DNA from: Nitrosomonas nitrosa
GTDB lineage: Bacteria; Pseudomonadota; Gammaproteobacteria; Burkholderiales; Nitrosomonadaceae
Direction of reading: 5' to 3'
Length of the DNA: 64,000 nucleotides
Assembly: GCF_003051105.1 (NCBI RefSeq)
Contig: NZ_QAOO01000006.1
Span: 62,001 to 126,000 of the forward strand
Below are positions 10,455 through 19,680 of the stretch, in pieces. The position numbers and the translations under genes are program-made. Position 1 is the stretch's first letter. Each line of letters opens with the position of its first letter. The notes under the pieces are model-generated. The model was not told where the DNA came from. It did not search any database and worked only from the letters and a program-made list of their open reading frames with translations.

Positions 10455-11594
10455 CTAGTTTCTTCGCCGCGTCAACCCTAAAAGACCGAACAAACCGATA
10501 CTCAACAGCGCGAGCATGCCAGGTTCAGGGATATCATTCACTTGTGCGGGCGATGAAGTTGTTTCTCCAACGATGCCTCTTATATTCAGGGTAAGCTGGT
10601 AATGATGCCAGCTATCCGAGGCGCCGATATTGGCATCGGACAGATTCAATACAAAGCTTGCGTTAAAGTTACCTGCATTGGAAGTATCAAAGGTAATGAG
10701 CCCGTTGCTGCTTGCGCCTTGAGACAAGTTCGTGAAAGACAAATCATCAATGGCGAACTTATTATCAAGATCAGTTTCAATCCAACTATCCAAATCAAGA
10801 CCGGTACGATTGATGCTGGCTAAATTAAAGAGATCGAATGACTGGGTGGCGCTGTCTCCAATAGCCAATGTACCGAAATCGACATCTAGCACCAGCACTT
10901 GTGTGGTTTCGCTGAAGGAGGGTGCTGCGTGCAGCAGATAATCGTAGGTTACTTGAAGCTGACCGTCCCAGCCGACGGTTCCTTGGGTTGATTCTGTTCC
11001 AGTGAACACATTGCTGAGCTGGGTCGCTTCTAGGGTTGTTGCCGTGCGAGTGAGTGTGATGTCGCCCGTTCCCGTAAAAGTATTGAGATCGCTGGGAGAA
11101 GCACTGGTATTGACGTTTTGGCTGTTGCTGGAAGCAGCACCGGTACAGTCATCCTTTCTTTTGCCTGCGCAATCATCTGTAACGGCCAAATTCGCAGACT
11201 GGTAGCTAATCCCTGCACCTTCGAGTTTGACGCTGCTGGTCGCCGTGCCACTCGAGGTTACATTGGTATTGGCACCTGAACCACCGCCTGCAGTTGATGT
11301 GGTTTGCGTAGTCTGTGTCTGTATTGAAGTAAGATTGACGGTTACCCCTGTCAATACGCCTAAACTTGAGTCGAATTGATTGATGGCGGTTGTTCCAAGC
11401 GCAGCGTTATTGTTAGTAGTTTTGGTTTGTGCACCTGTATTTTGGCTGTCCGTGACGGTAGCTGACCCCGAAAAATTATAGGTATTGATGATTGCTAGCG
11501 CATGGGCAGAGGGTGATGAGAATATTCCTCCGCCACTGATGCCAATGGCTAACCCAAGGGTAAGCAATTTAAATCGATTTTTTATTTTTTTCAT
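10455..11594 (-). CDS. PEP-CTERM sorting-domain protein
   Basis: A 379-residue exported protein. It has a Sec signal peptide (residues 1-32, ending PSAHA), a low-complexity S/T/N/Q-rich middle, two cysteines about ten residues apart near 140-150 (DDCAGKRKDDC), and a C-terminal PEP-CTERM tail: PEP near 356, a hydrophobic segment and a terminal RRR. The tail is the recognition signal of exosortase EpsH, which is not in this window. Such proteins are exported in species that make exopolysaccharide or floc. A sigma-54-type promoter lies upstream, as known for PrsK/PrsR-controlled PEP-CTERM genes. The function of the body is unknown. Confidence 0.88.
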   Translation of the reverse strand: MKKIKNRFKLLTLGLAIGISGGGIFSSPSAHALAIINTYNFSGSATVTDSQNTGAQTKTTNNNAALGTTAINQFDSSLGVLTGVTVNLTSIQTQTTQTTSTAGGGSGANTNVTSSGTATSSVKLEGAGISYQSANLAVTDDCAGKRKDDCTGAASSNSQNVNTSASPSDLNTFTGTGDITLTRTATTLEATQLSNVFTGTESTQGTVGWDGQLQVTYDYLLHAAPSFSETTQVLVLDVDFGTLAIGDSATQSFDLFNLASINRTGLDLDSWIETDLDNKFAIDDLSFTNLSQGASSNGLITFDTSNAGNFNASFVLNLSDANIGASDSWHHYQLTLNIRGIVGETTSSPAQVNDIPEPGMLALLSIGLFGLLGLTRRRN

Positions 11595-11645
11595 TTGTGA
11601 ACGGCTCTAAAAGGGTGGATATTTTTTAGCTTCTAGTTATTCTGA

Positions 11646-11661
11646 AGCATAATGCATGCCA
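11646..11661 (-). promoter_or_regulatory. candidate sigma-54 (RpoN) promoter
   Basis: On the minus strand the site reads TGGCATGCATTATGCT, with GG and GC separated by exactly 10 bases as sigma-54 needs; it matches the consensus TGGCACG-N4-TTGCW at 10 of 12 positions. It lies about 52 bp before the PEP-CTERM start codon, giving a leader near 40 bases. Confidence 0.65.
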
Positions 11662-11746
11662 CAGATAATAAATATTGCATAAACAACTACTTAATGTTTT
11701 ACATTATTATTATTTCTATACTTGTGTAAGAAATTCCGACAAGATT

Positions 11747-11758
11747 ACAAGCGCTTGT
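11747..11758. promoter_or_regulatory. palindrome, possible enhancer-binding-protein site
   Basis: A 12 bp perfect palindrome (ACAAGCGCTTGT) about 90 bp upstream of the sigma-54-type promoter. Further ACAAG or CTTGT half-sites are at 11721 and 11739. The distance and symmetry suit a PrsR-like activator, but this is inferred from position. The rest of the 11595-11960 gap is AT-rich and otherwise featureless. Confidence 0.45.
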
Positions 11759-11960
11759 GACAAAGCAAAATCAGCTAACGTGCTATTGCGAATAAGATAA
11801 CCTGGATAAATGGGATTCAAAACGTGGAAGATCGAGCGTTTTTGATCCGATTTCTTAAAGATTAAGTGTATCGCACCATAAAGCCTGTTCGTTTTTCAAA
11901 CGACGGCATCACTCTGGCTTGATTGTTAATGTAAATATAGCCGACAAAGCAGTTTTTTGG

Positions 11961-13127
11961 TTAAAGAACGAGTTTGAGGGTTCGATCGGTTGTTAACTCG
12001 ATCCTGCAATTGAATTTTCGGCTTTGCTCGTCCAAGGTGCGGTGTAGCCAGTGGGCGTCGTGTTCCAAAGCAAGGTTCAATCGGAAGCGTCTGATTTGCA
12101 TGGGTACCATCTCAAGCGCGATCAATTGGCCGGTATCCGGAGCAACCTTGACAAAATACATCAAGGACAAATCGCCCCGATACGACTCATGCCCACCTAT
12201 CCCTTCGTAATCATTCAGGAAATCGCCGCAGCCATAGAGAATCAGTTTTTCTCGATACACTTCCAATCCCAGGGGGTGGTGGGAAGAATGGCCATGCAGG
12301 ATATCGACTCCGGCAAAATCAATGAGGTGATGTGCAAATTCGATATGCTCCTGGGGAATGTGATATCCCCAATTTCCACCCCAGTGAATGGAAACGATGG
12401 CGATATCGCCGGGTTGCTTTACTTGTCGCACGATGGAGCCGATTTCGTCAACGCTACCACGTGATAGATCAGATAACAAATAGACACCCGCTTTCCCGTT
12501 TCGGGCAGCCCATTCGCTTAAAATACCGCTGGAGGCTGTACCGCAGGATATGACCATCACTCTGCCTTTAGCGGGTATATCCAGAATAGCCGGAGTTTGC
12601 GCTCCCTGCAGATTTGCGCCAGCGCCCGCGGTTTGGATGCGGGCATGACGCAGGGTTTGCAGCGTTTCGCTCAAACCGGCATAGCCCCAGTCCAGGACGT
12701 GATTGTTCGCCAGGGCACAGCAATCTATGTTTGCAGCGGTGAGGCAATCGATATGAGTGGGATGCATGCGGTAGTGGATGCCTTTATCTGCCCAGAAATC
12801 ATCACTGATGGTAATGCTGGTTTCCAGATTGATGAGGCGCGCATCGGGTTTCATGTTTTCCAGTTTGGCCAGCGCATCGCCCCAGATATAATCAAAACTA
12901 ACCGGTTTGGTGAGCGTACCGTTGATTTTCTCACCCAATTCGACGTAACGCCGGGCATTGCGCACATAAGGCTCGTGCAACTGTGGGTTGCTTGGGTGGG
13001 GCAGTAATTGATCGATGCCTCTGCCCGTCATGACATCGCCGCATAAAAACAGGGTGAGGGGCGCTTTAATTGTCGATTCTTTTAAATTGACCATGGTCAT
13101 TGCTTTCTTGGATAGCCTCTTAGTCAA
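11961..13127 (-). CDS. CapA-family metallophosphatase-like protein
   Basis: A 388-residue member of the CapA/PgsA family, related to calcineurin-like phosphoesterases. Family motifs seen in order: CGDVMTGRG near residue 29, INLETSIT near 100, LANNHVLDWG near 140, IHWGGNWG near 250 and HGHSSHHPLG near 278, followed by YGCGDFLNDYEG. The histidines and acidic residues for a dinuclear metal site are all present. CapA proteins take part in poly-gamma-glutamate or capsule export. No poly-glutamate synthase is nearby, so the substrate is open. Starts at residue 10 or 12 (ATG) are alternatives; no signal peptide is visible, which suggests a cytoplasmic form. Confidence 0.82.
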   Translation of the reverse strand: MTKRLSKKAMTMVNLKESTIKAPLTLFLCGDVMTGRGIDQLLPHPSNPQLHEPYVRNARRYVELGEKINGTLTKPVSFDYIWGDALAKLENMKPDARLINLETSITISDDFWADKGIHYRMHPTHIDCLTAANIDCCALANNHVLDWGYAGLSETLQTLRHARIQTAGAGANLQGAQTPAILDIPAKGRVMVISCGTASSGILSEWAARNGKAGVYLLSDLSRGSVDEIGSIVRQVKQPGDIAIVSIHWGGNWGYHIPQEHIEFAHHLIDFAGVDILHGHSSHHPLGLEVYREKLILYGCGDFLNDYEGIGGHESYRGDLSLMYFVKVAPDTGQLIALEMVPMQIRRFRLNLALEHDAHWLHRTLDEQSRKFNCRIELTTDRTLKLVL

Positions 13128-13466
13128 GCTATTGACGACTGAACGAGGAAATTGCGCCGCTTTACAATAACACCGATTCGGGCTAAATCAGAATACTGAC
13201 GAGAGGCCGCACCCGTTGGTTAGCACGATTGACTATAGGGCTGCATGCCGGGTGTGTCAATGCGCTATCCTGGGTGCGCTTGTGCTTCCATTCCTGTGTT
13301 GTTTCAAATTTTCTTCTGAATGCTGGATTGAATCGGTGGTAAGCTAATCCCAGGCATGCGGATAGCTATGAAAAAATGGAAAGCCGTAGCGTTCATGTGT
13401 TTCGTCAAAATTGTGGAATGCTGTATCGATATCCTTGAGTAATTCTTTTCATAAAGGAGTGCAACG
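13128..13466. other. intergenic, divergent promoter region
   Basis: This lies between the divergent CapA-like and DUF2780 genes. No RNA, repeat or clear operator was recognised; a ribosome site (AAAGGAG at 13454-13459) belongs to the next gene. Confidence 0.4.
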
Positions 13467-13982
13467 ATGAAAATAATTTTGTTAAAAACTACCCTTTTGT
13501 TGGGCTTTCTTTCGTTTTTAACCGGCTATACTCATGCAGTCGATTTAGATGATTTATCGGGCGCGGCTGGAACCTTGCAGAAAGGCACACAGGTTTTTCA
13601 AGGAGGGGAAGCCGCGACAGCGGTGGTGCCGGGTGCAACGGCGGGCACCGGTTTGACCAGTGTATTGATGCAGCAATTGGGCGTATCCCAACCACAAGCT
13701 GAGGGGGGAGCGGGCGCGTTGTTCCAGTTGGCGAAATCACGCATGTCAGCGGGAGATTTTACCGCGTTGAGCGATTCGGTGCCTGAAATGCCAGCATTAT
13801 TGTCGGCAGCACCCGCGCCCAGCCCTATCGGAGGCGGTGGAATGGCGGCAACTTTTCTGCAGCTCGGATTGACGCCTGATATGGTGCAAAAATTCATTCC
13901 TGTCGTGGTGCAGTATGTCCAAGGGTCGGGCGGCAGCGCAGTGGCAAGTGCGCTTCAATCTGCTTTGATGGGAGGGATGTGA
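13467..13982 (+). CDS. exported DUF2780 (VcgC/VcgE-like) protein
   Basis: A 171-residue protein with a Sec signal peptide (about residues 1-24, ending THAVD) and a body that reads as DUF2780: LGVSQPQAEGGAGALFQLAK, then DFTALSDSVPEMPALLSAAP, then a C-terminal QLGLTPDMVQKFIPVVVQYV. Proteins of this family are secreted or periplasmic with no assigned function. The start has a strong ribosome site (AAAGGAG). It is followed after 46 bp by the SLC13 permease gene on the same strand, possibly cotranscribed. Confidence 0.75.
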   Translation: MKIILLKTTLLLGFLSFLTGYTHAVDLDDLSGAAGTLQKGTQVFQGGEAATAVVPGATAGTGLTSVLMQQLGVSQPQAEGGAGALFQLAKSRMSAGDFTALSDSVPEMPALLSAAPAPSPIGGGGMAATFLQLGLTPDMVQKFIPVVVQYVQGSGGSAVASALQSALMGGM

Positions 13983-14028
13983 CGTTACTGGCGTAAGAAC
14001 AAGTGCCCTTGAGATTGGATGAGAACGC

Positions 14029-15912
14029 ATGCTGACGAATGAGCAATGGCTCATCGTTGGCATTTTATTTGCCACGCTTTCCTTGTTTTTATGGGGACGC
14101 TGGCGCCACGATATGGTGGCCGTAGCCGCCCTGCTTGCCTGCGTGTTGGCGGGCCTAGTGCCATTCTCGGAAGCCTTTACCGGGTTCGGTCATCCCGCCG
14201 TGATTACCGTAGCTTGTGTGTTGATATTGAGTTACGGCCTGCAAAATACCGGTGCGGTTGACTGGTTGACGCGATCTGTGTTGCCTGCCAAGGCAGGCCC
14301 CACGGTAACTTTCTTATCGTTGACCGGGGTTGCGGCGCTTTTGTCGGGTTTCATGAACAATGTCGGGACGTTGGCTTTGCTGATGCCTGTTGCAATGCAG
14401 ATTGCCGTTCGCTTGGAGATGCCGCCTGGACGGGTACTGATGCCGCTTGCGTTCGGTTCCATACTCGGGGGCATGACCACTTTGATCGGCACGCCGCCTA
14501 ACCTGATTGTATCGGGGATACGTGCGGAGATGGGGGCGGGAAATTTTTCCATGTTTGATTTTACCCCAGTGGGGTTGGCAGTCGCTGTGACGGGGGTGTT
14601 ATTCATTTCGTTGTTGGGCTGGCGGCTGGTACCGATTCGCAAACAGGCGAGCAGCGAGGGTTTCGATACGGCCGCTTACCTAACGGAAGCGCGCGTGACA
14701 AAAGAAAGCAAGGCGGTTGGGATGCGGTTGCGTGAGATCGAAGCCATGCTGGACGAGGCAGATGCGCAAGTCGTTGGCCTGGTGCGTAATGATGTCCGCG
14801 TGATTGCGCCAGATTCCGGCAGGATTATCTACGCAGGTGACATCTTGATTCTTGAAGCAGAAGCGGGAACCTTGCCGAATGCGTTGTCCAATCTTGGTCT
14901 GGAGTTGGAGGAAGCGAAAACCAAAGAAATCGAGCAAGCCAATAACGGTAAGCAGGCTGAAGAAGCCCTGGAAGCGGTAGTGGAAATAAAGAAGACCGAT
15001 GCCAACAATGAGGAAAATGAGCCAGCCGTTCCTGAGAAAGAAGACAAACCGACGGATGAGATCGTCCTGATGGAGCTTGCCGTTTTACCTGCGTCCAGTT
15101 TGGTTGGCCGTTCACCCAGTGATATTCTGCTGCGCACCCGCTATGGCATCAATCTGTTGGCGTTGTCTCGCACAGGTCGGCGTACCCTTACTCGTTTGCG
15201 TACCGTTCGGTTCAAGGCGGGTGATGTGCTGCTATTGCAGGGCTCGCCCGATGCTATTGCTGGATTTGCCGATAATTCGGGTTGTGTGCCGCTGGCTGAA
15301 AGGGAATTGCGTATTCCTGACAAACATAAGGCAATCGTTTCGGGGGGTATTCTGGTGTTAGCGGTGGGGCTTGCCGCATTCGGCCTGCTGCCGCCGGCGA
15401 TTTCCTTTACCCTGGGTGTGCTGGCCTCGATGATATTCCATACGATTCCTCTGCGTTCGCTTTATCAAGTGATTGACTGGCCGGTAATCGTATTGCTTGC
15501 GGCATTGATTCCGGTGGCAGGGGTAATGCAAACCACTGGAACGGCCGACTTGATTGCCAAGGGGATGCTGACGCTGATGGCGCAAGGCAATGCGATCATT
15601 GCTTTGGGGCTTATTCTCATCGTCACCATGACATTGTCCGATTTGATGAATAACGCAGCCACGGCCGCCGTGATGTGCCCGATTGCGATCGGTACGGCTA
15701 GCCAGCTTGGTGCAAACCCGGATACCTTTCTGATGGCAGTGGCCATCGGTGCCTCCTGTGCCTTCATGACGCCGATCGGCCATCAGAACAATACCCTGAT
15801 CCTAGGCCCGGGTGGATTCCGCTTTGGCGATTACTGGCGAATGGGCTTGCCACTGGAATTGCTTGTCATCCTCGTGAGTATCCCCATGCTGTTGTGGATT
15901 TGGCCGTTGTAG
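14029..15912 (+). CDS. SLC13-family permease with TrkA-C domains
   Basis: A 627-residue transporter of the SLC13/CitT-like type. About five membrane helices, including the anion-binding hairpin (SGFMNNVGTLALLMP) and GTPPNLIVSG, precede a cytosolic region of about 230 residues with two TrkA-C-like segments (near 215-285 and 350-420) separated by an acidic linker. The second membrane half follows, with the second hairpin LSDLMNNAATAAVMCPIA and GHQNNTLILGPGG. Such proteins carry dicarboxylates or sulfate with sodium; TrkA-C domains bind ligands that gate transport. The substrate cannot be read from the sequence. Length and the two-half layout are normal. Confidence 0.9.
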   Translation: MLTNEQWLIVGILFATLSLFLWGRWRHDMVAVAALLACVLAGLVPFSEAFTGFGHPAVITVACVLILSYGLQNTGAVDWLTRSVLPAKAGPTVTFLSLTGVAALLSGFMNNVGTLALLMPVAMQIAVRLEMPPGRVLMPLAFGSILGGMTTLIGTPPNLIVSGIRAEMGAGNFSMFDFTPVGLAVAVTGVLFISLLGWRLVPIRKQASSEGFDTAAYLTEARVTKESKAVGMRLREIEAMLDEADAQVVGLVRNDVRVIAPDSGRIIYAGDILILEAEAGTLPNALSNLGLELEEAKTKEIEQANNGKQAEEALEAVVEIKKTDANNEENEPAVPEKEDKPTDEIVLMELAVLPASSLVGRSPSDILLRTRYGINLLALSRTGRRTLTRLRTVRFKAGDVLLLQGSPDAIAGFADNSGCVPLAERELRIPDKHKAIVSGGILVLAVGLAAFGLLPPAISFTLGVLASMIFHTIPLRSLYQVIDWPVIVLLAALIPVAGVMQTTGTADLIAKGMLTLMAQGNAIIALGLILIVTMTLSDLMNNAATAAVMCPIAIGTASQLGANPDTFLMAVAIGASCAFMTPIGHQNNTLILGPGGFRFGDYWRMGLPLELLVILVSIPMLLWIWPL

Positions 15913-16055
15913 TTGTTGTCAAAAGTTAAAGATAGACTCACCGCACCTCAAAATTCGGTTTTTACCATCCCTCATCCAACCTTCTCCCAGCAGGAGAAGG
16001 TATACATGCCGAATTTTGAAGTGCGAAGTGTATATTTTTATGGGAGTGCAAAACC

Positions 16056-17378
16056 ATGTTGATAAATCGTAGGCAATTTCTTGGTTTGACCGGTGCCGGT
16101 GCGTTGGTGGCCACATGCTATCCGCAGGCGTTGCTGGGGCAATCTTTGCCGAGTCAACCACGGCAAACCACCTCAACCATCCTGAGCGGCATGCGCGCCT
16201 TGCCTGAACAGAAGAACAGACTGCTTGGTTACCCGATCAATTTGGCGACATTGTCCGACGAATTTTTTGCCTGGCGCGAAAAATTGCTCTCGGTGGGGCT
16301 CAATCAATTTGCCTTTAACAACGTAGGCAATCCCTACGAGCATAGCCATATTCCTTTCAATAGCCATCAGTTTGAGAAAGCGTTGATAGATCGGTTTGGT
16401 ACGGTATACGGCTTTTCGCAGGACAATGTCTGGGGCTTTCTGACGAATAGCGGCACAGACAGCAATATGCACGGGATGTACATGGGGCGCACGTTACTCA
16501 AGAGCCAAACAGGCGTGATGCCCAAAGTCTATTTTACGCGGGAAGCACATTATTCCATGCAGATTCTGCGCGATGTGCTGAATTTGGAATGGGTGGAAGT
16601 TGGCACTCATCACGATGGCAGCATGGATGTCGATGACCTGGAAAGGCAATTGACCGCAAACGCGGATTATCCCGCTTTAGTGGTCGCCACAATCGGCACG
16701 ACTTTCAAGGGATCGATCGATTCCATCGATGGCATCCAATCTAAACTCAGAGGGCGTGCCGCCTATCTGCACCTGGACGCTGCGCTGTTTGGCGGTTACC
16801 TTCCGCATACGCCTTATGCAGCGGATTTATTGTATGAAATCACTGATCAGGCGACGGGTGGAAAGGTGAAGCGCTATGATTCCATCGCGGTTTCCTGCCA
16901 TAAATTTTTTGGATTTCCATCGCCAGCCGGTTTATTCATCACCGATCAAAGGAATTTTGAAGCGTTTCAGGTTCAGTTTGGTCAGATTCATGACCCCGAA
17001 TACATTTTGCAAGTGCCGGGAACGATTACCTGTTCACGTGATGCGGTGAAGCCAGCTGAGTTTTACTTCTTCAGTACGGCATCCGCTTTTCAGAAGCAGA
17101 CCGAAGACGCTAAGGCCATGCTGGACAACACAGCTTATTTGTTTAAAGAAATGACGAATCACTATAAACATCTGTCTCCTGTGAGAACCAGCGAGCGATC
17201 CAATCTGGTCTACTTCAGAAAGCCGAGCGATGCGGTGGTAGATCGTTATAGTCTGGCAGTCATGGGATTGGAAATCGATCGGCGGCGAACGCCTTACGCA
17301 CATGTAGTGGTGATGCCGCATGTGAGCAGGGAAGTACTGGATCAATTTTTGGCGGATCTGGCCAGCAAGGAGAGGTGA
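16056..17378 (+). CDS. Tat-exported PLP-dependent group II decarboxylase (histidine decarboxylase-like)
   Basis: A 440-residue PLP enzyme of the group II amino acid decarboxylase family, nearest in feel to bacterial histidine decarboxylase (FNNVGNPYEHSHIPFNSHQF near residue 85). The fold markers are SGTDSNMHGMYMGR, HYSMQILRDVL, HLDAALFGG and the PLP lysine in SCHKFFGFPSPAG (K near 285). Unusually it starts with a twin-arginine signal: NRRQFLGLTGAGALVATCYP, with a possible lipobox (VATC), pointing to export of a folded, cofactor-loaded enzyme to the periplasm. An amine oxidase and an SMR exporter converge on it, which suggests an amine pathway. Substrate specificity is inferred only. Confidence 0.8.
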   Translation: MLINRRQFLGLTGAGALVATCYPQALLGQSLPSQPRQTTSTILSGMRALPEQKNRLLGYPINLATLSDEFFAWREKLLSVGLNQFAFNNVGNPYEHSHIPFNSHQFEKALIDRFGTVYGFSQDNVWGFLTNSGTDSNMHGMYMGRTLLKSQTGVMPKVYFTREAHYSMQILRDVLNLEWVEVGTHHDGSMDVDDLERQLTANADYPALVVATIGTTFKGSIDSIDGIQSKLRGRAAYLHLDAALFGGYLPHTPYAADLLYEITDQATGGKVKRYDSIAVSCHKFFGFPSPAGLFITDQRNFEAFQVQFGQIHDPEYILQVPGTITCSRDAVKPAEFYFFSTASAFQKQTEDAKAMLDNTAYLFKEMTNHYKHLSPVRTSERSNLVYFRKPSDAVVDRYSLAVMGLEIDRRRTPYAHVVVMPHVSREVLDQFLADLASKER

Positions 17379-17391
17379 CCAGCTGAAAAGG

Positions 17392-17724
17392 TCAGTGGGA
17401 GATTGTTTTAGAGAACACATTGATGACCACGACACCTGTAACAATGAGTGATAAGCCGATAATGGCGGGCATATCCAACGATTGGTCCAGAAACAACCAG
17501 CCTGCCAGTGCAATGAGTACAACCCCTACGCCTGACCAGATGGCGTAGGCGACACCAACTGGGATCGTTTTGAGCGTGAGCGATAGAAAGTAAAAAGCCA
17601 GCAAGTAGCCAACCAGTACCACCAATGATGGCCAGAAACGTGTAAAGCCCTCCGCCGCCTTAAGGGATGAAGTGGCGATGACTTCACTCACAATCGCGAT
17701 CGAGAGAAAAATCCACTGCTGCAT
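17392..17724 (-). CDS. SMR-family multidrug exporter (EmrE-like)
   Basis: A 110-residue, four-helix small multidrug resistance protein. The essential membrane glutamate is E14 in the chosen frame ([15 protein letters not shown]), followed by [12 protein letters not shown] and the typical [11 protein letters not shown] segment. The ATG at 17724 is chosen because AGGAG stands at the right distance before it and because it places the glutamate at 14 as in EmrE; a longer frame reaches 17754. It exchanges protons for cationic, often amine-like compounds. It lies 36 bp downstream of the amine oxidase gene on the same strand, so the two form an operon. Confidence 0.9.
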   Translation of the reverse strand: MQQWIFLSIAIVSEVIATSSLKAAEGFTRFWPSLVVLVGYLLAFYFLSLTLKTIPVGVAYAIWSGVGVVLIALAGWLFLDQSLDMPAIIGLSLIVTGVVVINVFSKTISH

Positions 17725-17760
17725 GAAAGTGACTCCTATGTTAAAAATGAGCAAAGCGAT

Positions 17761-19266
17761 TCATTGGATATGGGGTATCACGCCCAGAGCTGAACGTAAT
17801 CCGCCTTCGATGAAGCCTTGAAAATCGGAATAAGCCTCGCCGCAAATATGAATATTGCCTTTAGCAGGCGAATCTGCGAGACCAAAACTGGCCAGCAAGG
17901 CGATCGATTGTTCTGCTTGTATCCCGGGTTTCCAGATATGACAGCCAGCTTCAAAGGGTTCTCTGCTCCAATCGCGGATCCCGAAACAAGTGATCGCCTG
18001 AGTTTGTGCAATTCGTTCTTTGGGATGGATATTGCCGGGATGAGGTGTCAAATATTTCAGGTATTGTTCGATTAATCGCTCGTTCTGATTGATTTCCGCT
18101 TTTTGGTGCGGCTCGTTTGTGACAAAAAACTTCCAATAATTCATGGAAGGGGCATCGCCGTAGACCATTACCATGCCGCGTTTTTCGTCTTGTTCTTCCC
18201 GATAGTAGTAATGTAGCTCACGAGCCGGGATGGACGAGGCACGGGTCTGAGGCTTGGTAGCAGCATTCCACCAAGGCTTTTTGGTGACAAAGAAACATTT
18301 CATCAATGGGATGGGGATGACCGCATCGATGATGCGGCTAATCGCGTCAGGAAAGAATGGCAGGAGCTTTTTCAAGGGGCTCTGCGGAATGGCCAGGATG
18401 AGATGGCGGGTGCGAACGGTGACGCTTTCATGATGGCTCGTTTTTAGAACGAGTCGCAATTGATCATTGCCATCCTGATGGATAGCTGACAGGCAATGGT
18501 TTTTGTAAAGTCGTACGGATGCGTACTGAGGAGAAGCCAGCGTTTGGGTCAACTCGGTAATCAGCGCCTCGGTGCCTTGTCTGATACCAACCAGCTCGTC
18601 ACCGGGATGCAATCCTCTCAACCAAAAATTGATCCATTCGGCGGCATTGGGATTTTGGTGAATGAGATGATAAAAAGTGCCATACTCGATGATTTTCTTG
18701 AGCGCGTTGTGGCTCAACACTTCGCTCAAGGCATTCCAAAAACCCATTTTGTGTAGTGGGATGCCATTGAAGGTGAGCTCACTTCTGACCTGATGATAAA
18801 AAGGTTCATCCAACGTTGCCCACCATTCCCAATGGTGCGTGTCTCGCGGATTGTTTAAATCGCCGCCGCTTTGCTGAAGAATCCGTAATATCCCTAGACT
18901 GAGCAACTCAAGCGCATTGAATGGATGGCCATGAGAAATGCGGCCTTCATCTTTTTCCAGATCAAAAAGTGCTTCTAAATTGGTTGCTGGTGTATAAGGC
19001 GGGAAATAGCACGTTTCCAGTCCCAATGTCTGGATGAGCTGCATAAGCAGCGGCTGTCCTTTTTTCTCAAACCGCATCGGCCCGAATTCTGCCAGGAACC
19101 CATCCATTTCGACGGTTTCGATGCGCCCGCCAAACCGGTCGGATGCCTCAAACAGGGCGATCTTATGGTTAGGTCCTTTTTGTTGACATAACTGGTAGCA
19201 GGTATAAAGACCCGTGATACCCCCACCGATGATAACGGTATCCAATTGCATAGTTTCGTTTAGCAT
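17761..19266 (-). CDS. FAD-dependent amine oxidase
   Basis: A 501-residue flavin amine oxidase. The FAD-binding Rossmann motif (VIIGGGITGLYTCYQL) is near the N-terminus, followed by the second nucleotide contact ASDRFGGRIETV and a substrate region with the conserved arginine-rich turn FLAEFGPMRFEKKG. The C-terminal FAD segment is IHICGEAYSDFQGFIEGGLRSA. It oxidises an amine to an aldehyde or imine, releasing ammonia and peroxide. No export signal is visible. The neighbouring decarboxylase would make amines and the SMR protein could expel them, so a joint amine role is plausible but unproven. Confidence 0.85.
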   Translation of the reverse strand: MLNETMQLDTVIIGGGITGLYTCYQLCQQKGPNHKIALFEASDRFGGRIETVEMDGFLAEFGPMRFEKKGQPLLMQLIQTLGLETCYFPPYTPATNLEALFDLEKDEGRISHGHPFNALELLSLGILRILQQSGGDLNNPRDTHHWEWWATLDEPFYHQVRSELTFNGIPLHKMGFWNALSEVLSHNALKKIIEYGTFYHLIHQNPNAAEWINFWLRGLHPGDELVGIRQGTEALITELTQTLASPQYASVRLYKNHCLSAIHQDGNDQLRLVLKTSHHESVTVRTRHLILAIPQSPLKKLLPFFPDAISRIIDAVIPIPLMKCFFVTKKPWWNAATKPQTRASSIPARELHYYYREEQDEKRGMVMVYGDAPSMNYWKFFVTNEPHQKAEINQNERLIEQYLKYLTPHPGNIHPKERIAQTQAITCFGIRDWSREPFEAGCHIWKPGIQAEQSIALLASFGLADSPAKGNIHICGEAYSDFQGFIEGGLRSALGVIPHIQ

Positions 19267-19680
19267 GCTTTTCCTTTGTCATTCCGTATCAGATGCGATT
19301 TCTACACGATCTAACGCGCTCTGTCAAATCAGGCCAAGGGCGATAGGATGAGCTACGGCAGAACATGTATGCAAAAATTTGAGTTGCTTGCTTTTATCAT
19401 GGCGATAACGAGTATAATTTTATGAAGATGGAGGAAGCTGATAGTATGAGTATGCATGAGCTTGACTTCATGTGCGTTAAGTACGCCAAGTACGTTAAAA
19501 TAGCCAGACTTGCTTTGGCGATGGTATAAGCTTGTCATGCCTGCAGGACACCTTTCGTTGTTCATTCGAAGGGTGGTTACCCGGTTTGTTGTTTTCCAAT
19601 TCGTTTGCTGGGCCCTTGTCTGTGTGGGTATGATAAATTCGATTTATTCTGAGATTTTTTATAACTAGAAAGGAATCATT
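19267..19680. other. intergenic region with a possible small ORF
   Basis: This is the gap before the peroxiredoxin gene. A plus-strand ORF at 19422-19529 (35 codons, with GGAGGA just before an internal ATG) follows a TATAAT at 19413-19418, but the protein resembles nothing and the case is weak. No RNA gene was recognised. Confidence 0.3.

Noticed and set aside
19353..19565. 70-codon minus-strand ORF
   Set aside because: No ribosome site, no motif, and overlap with a weak plus-strand small ORF; both are likely chance.
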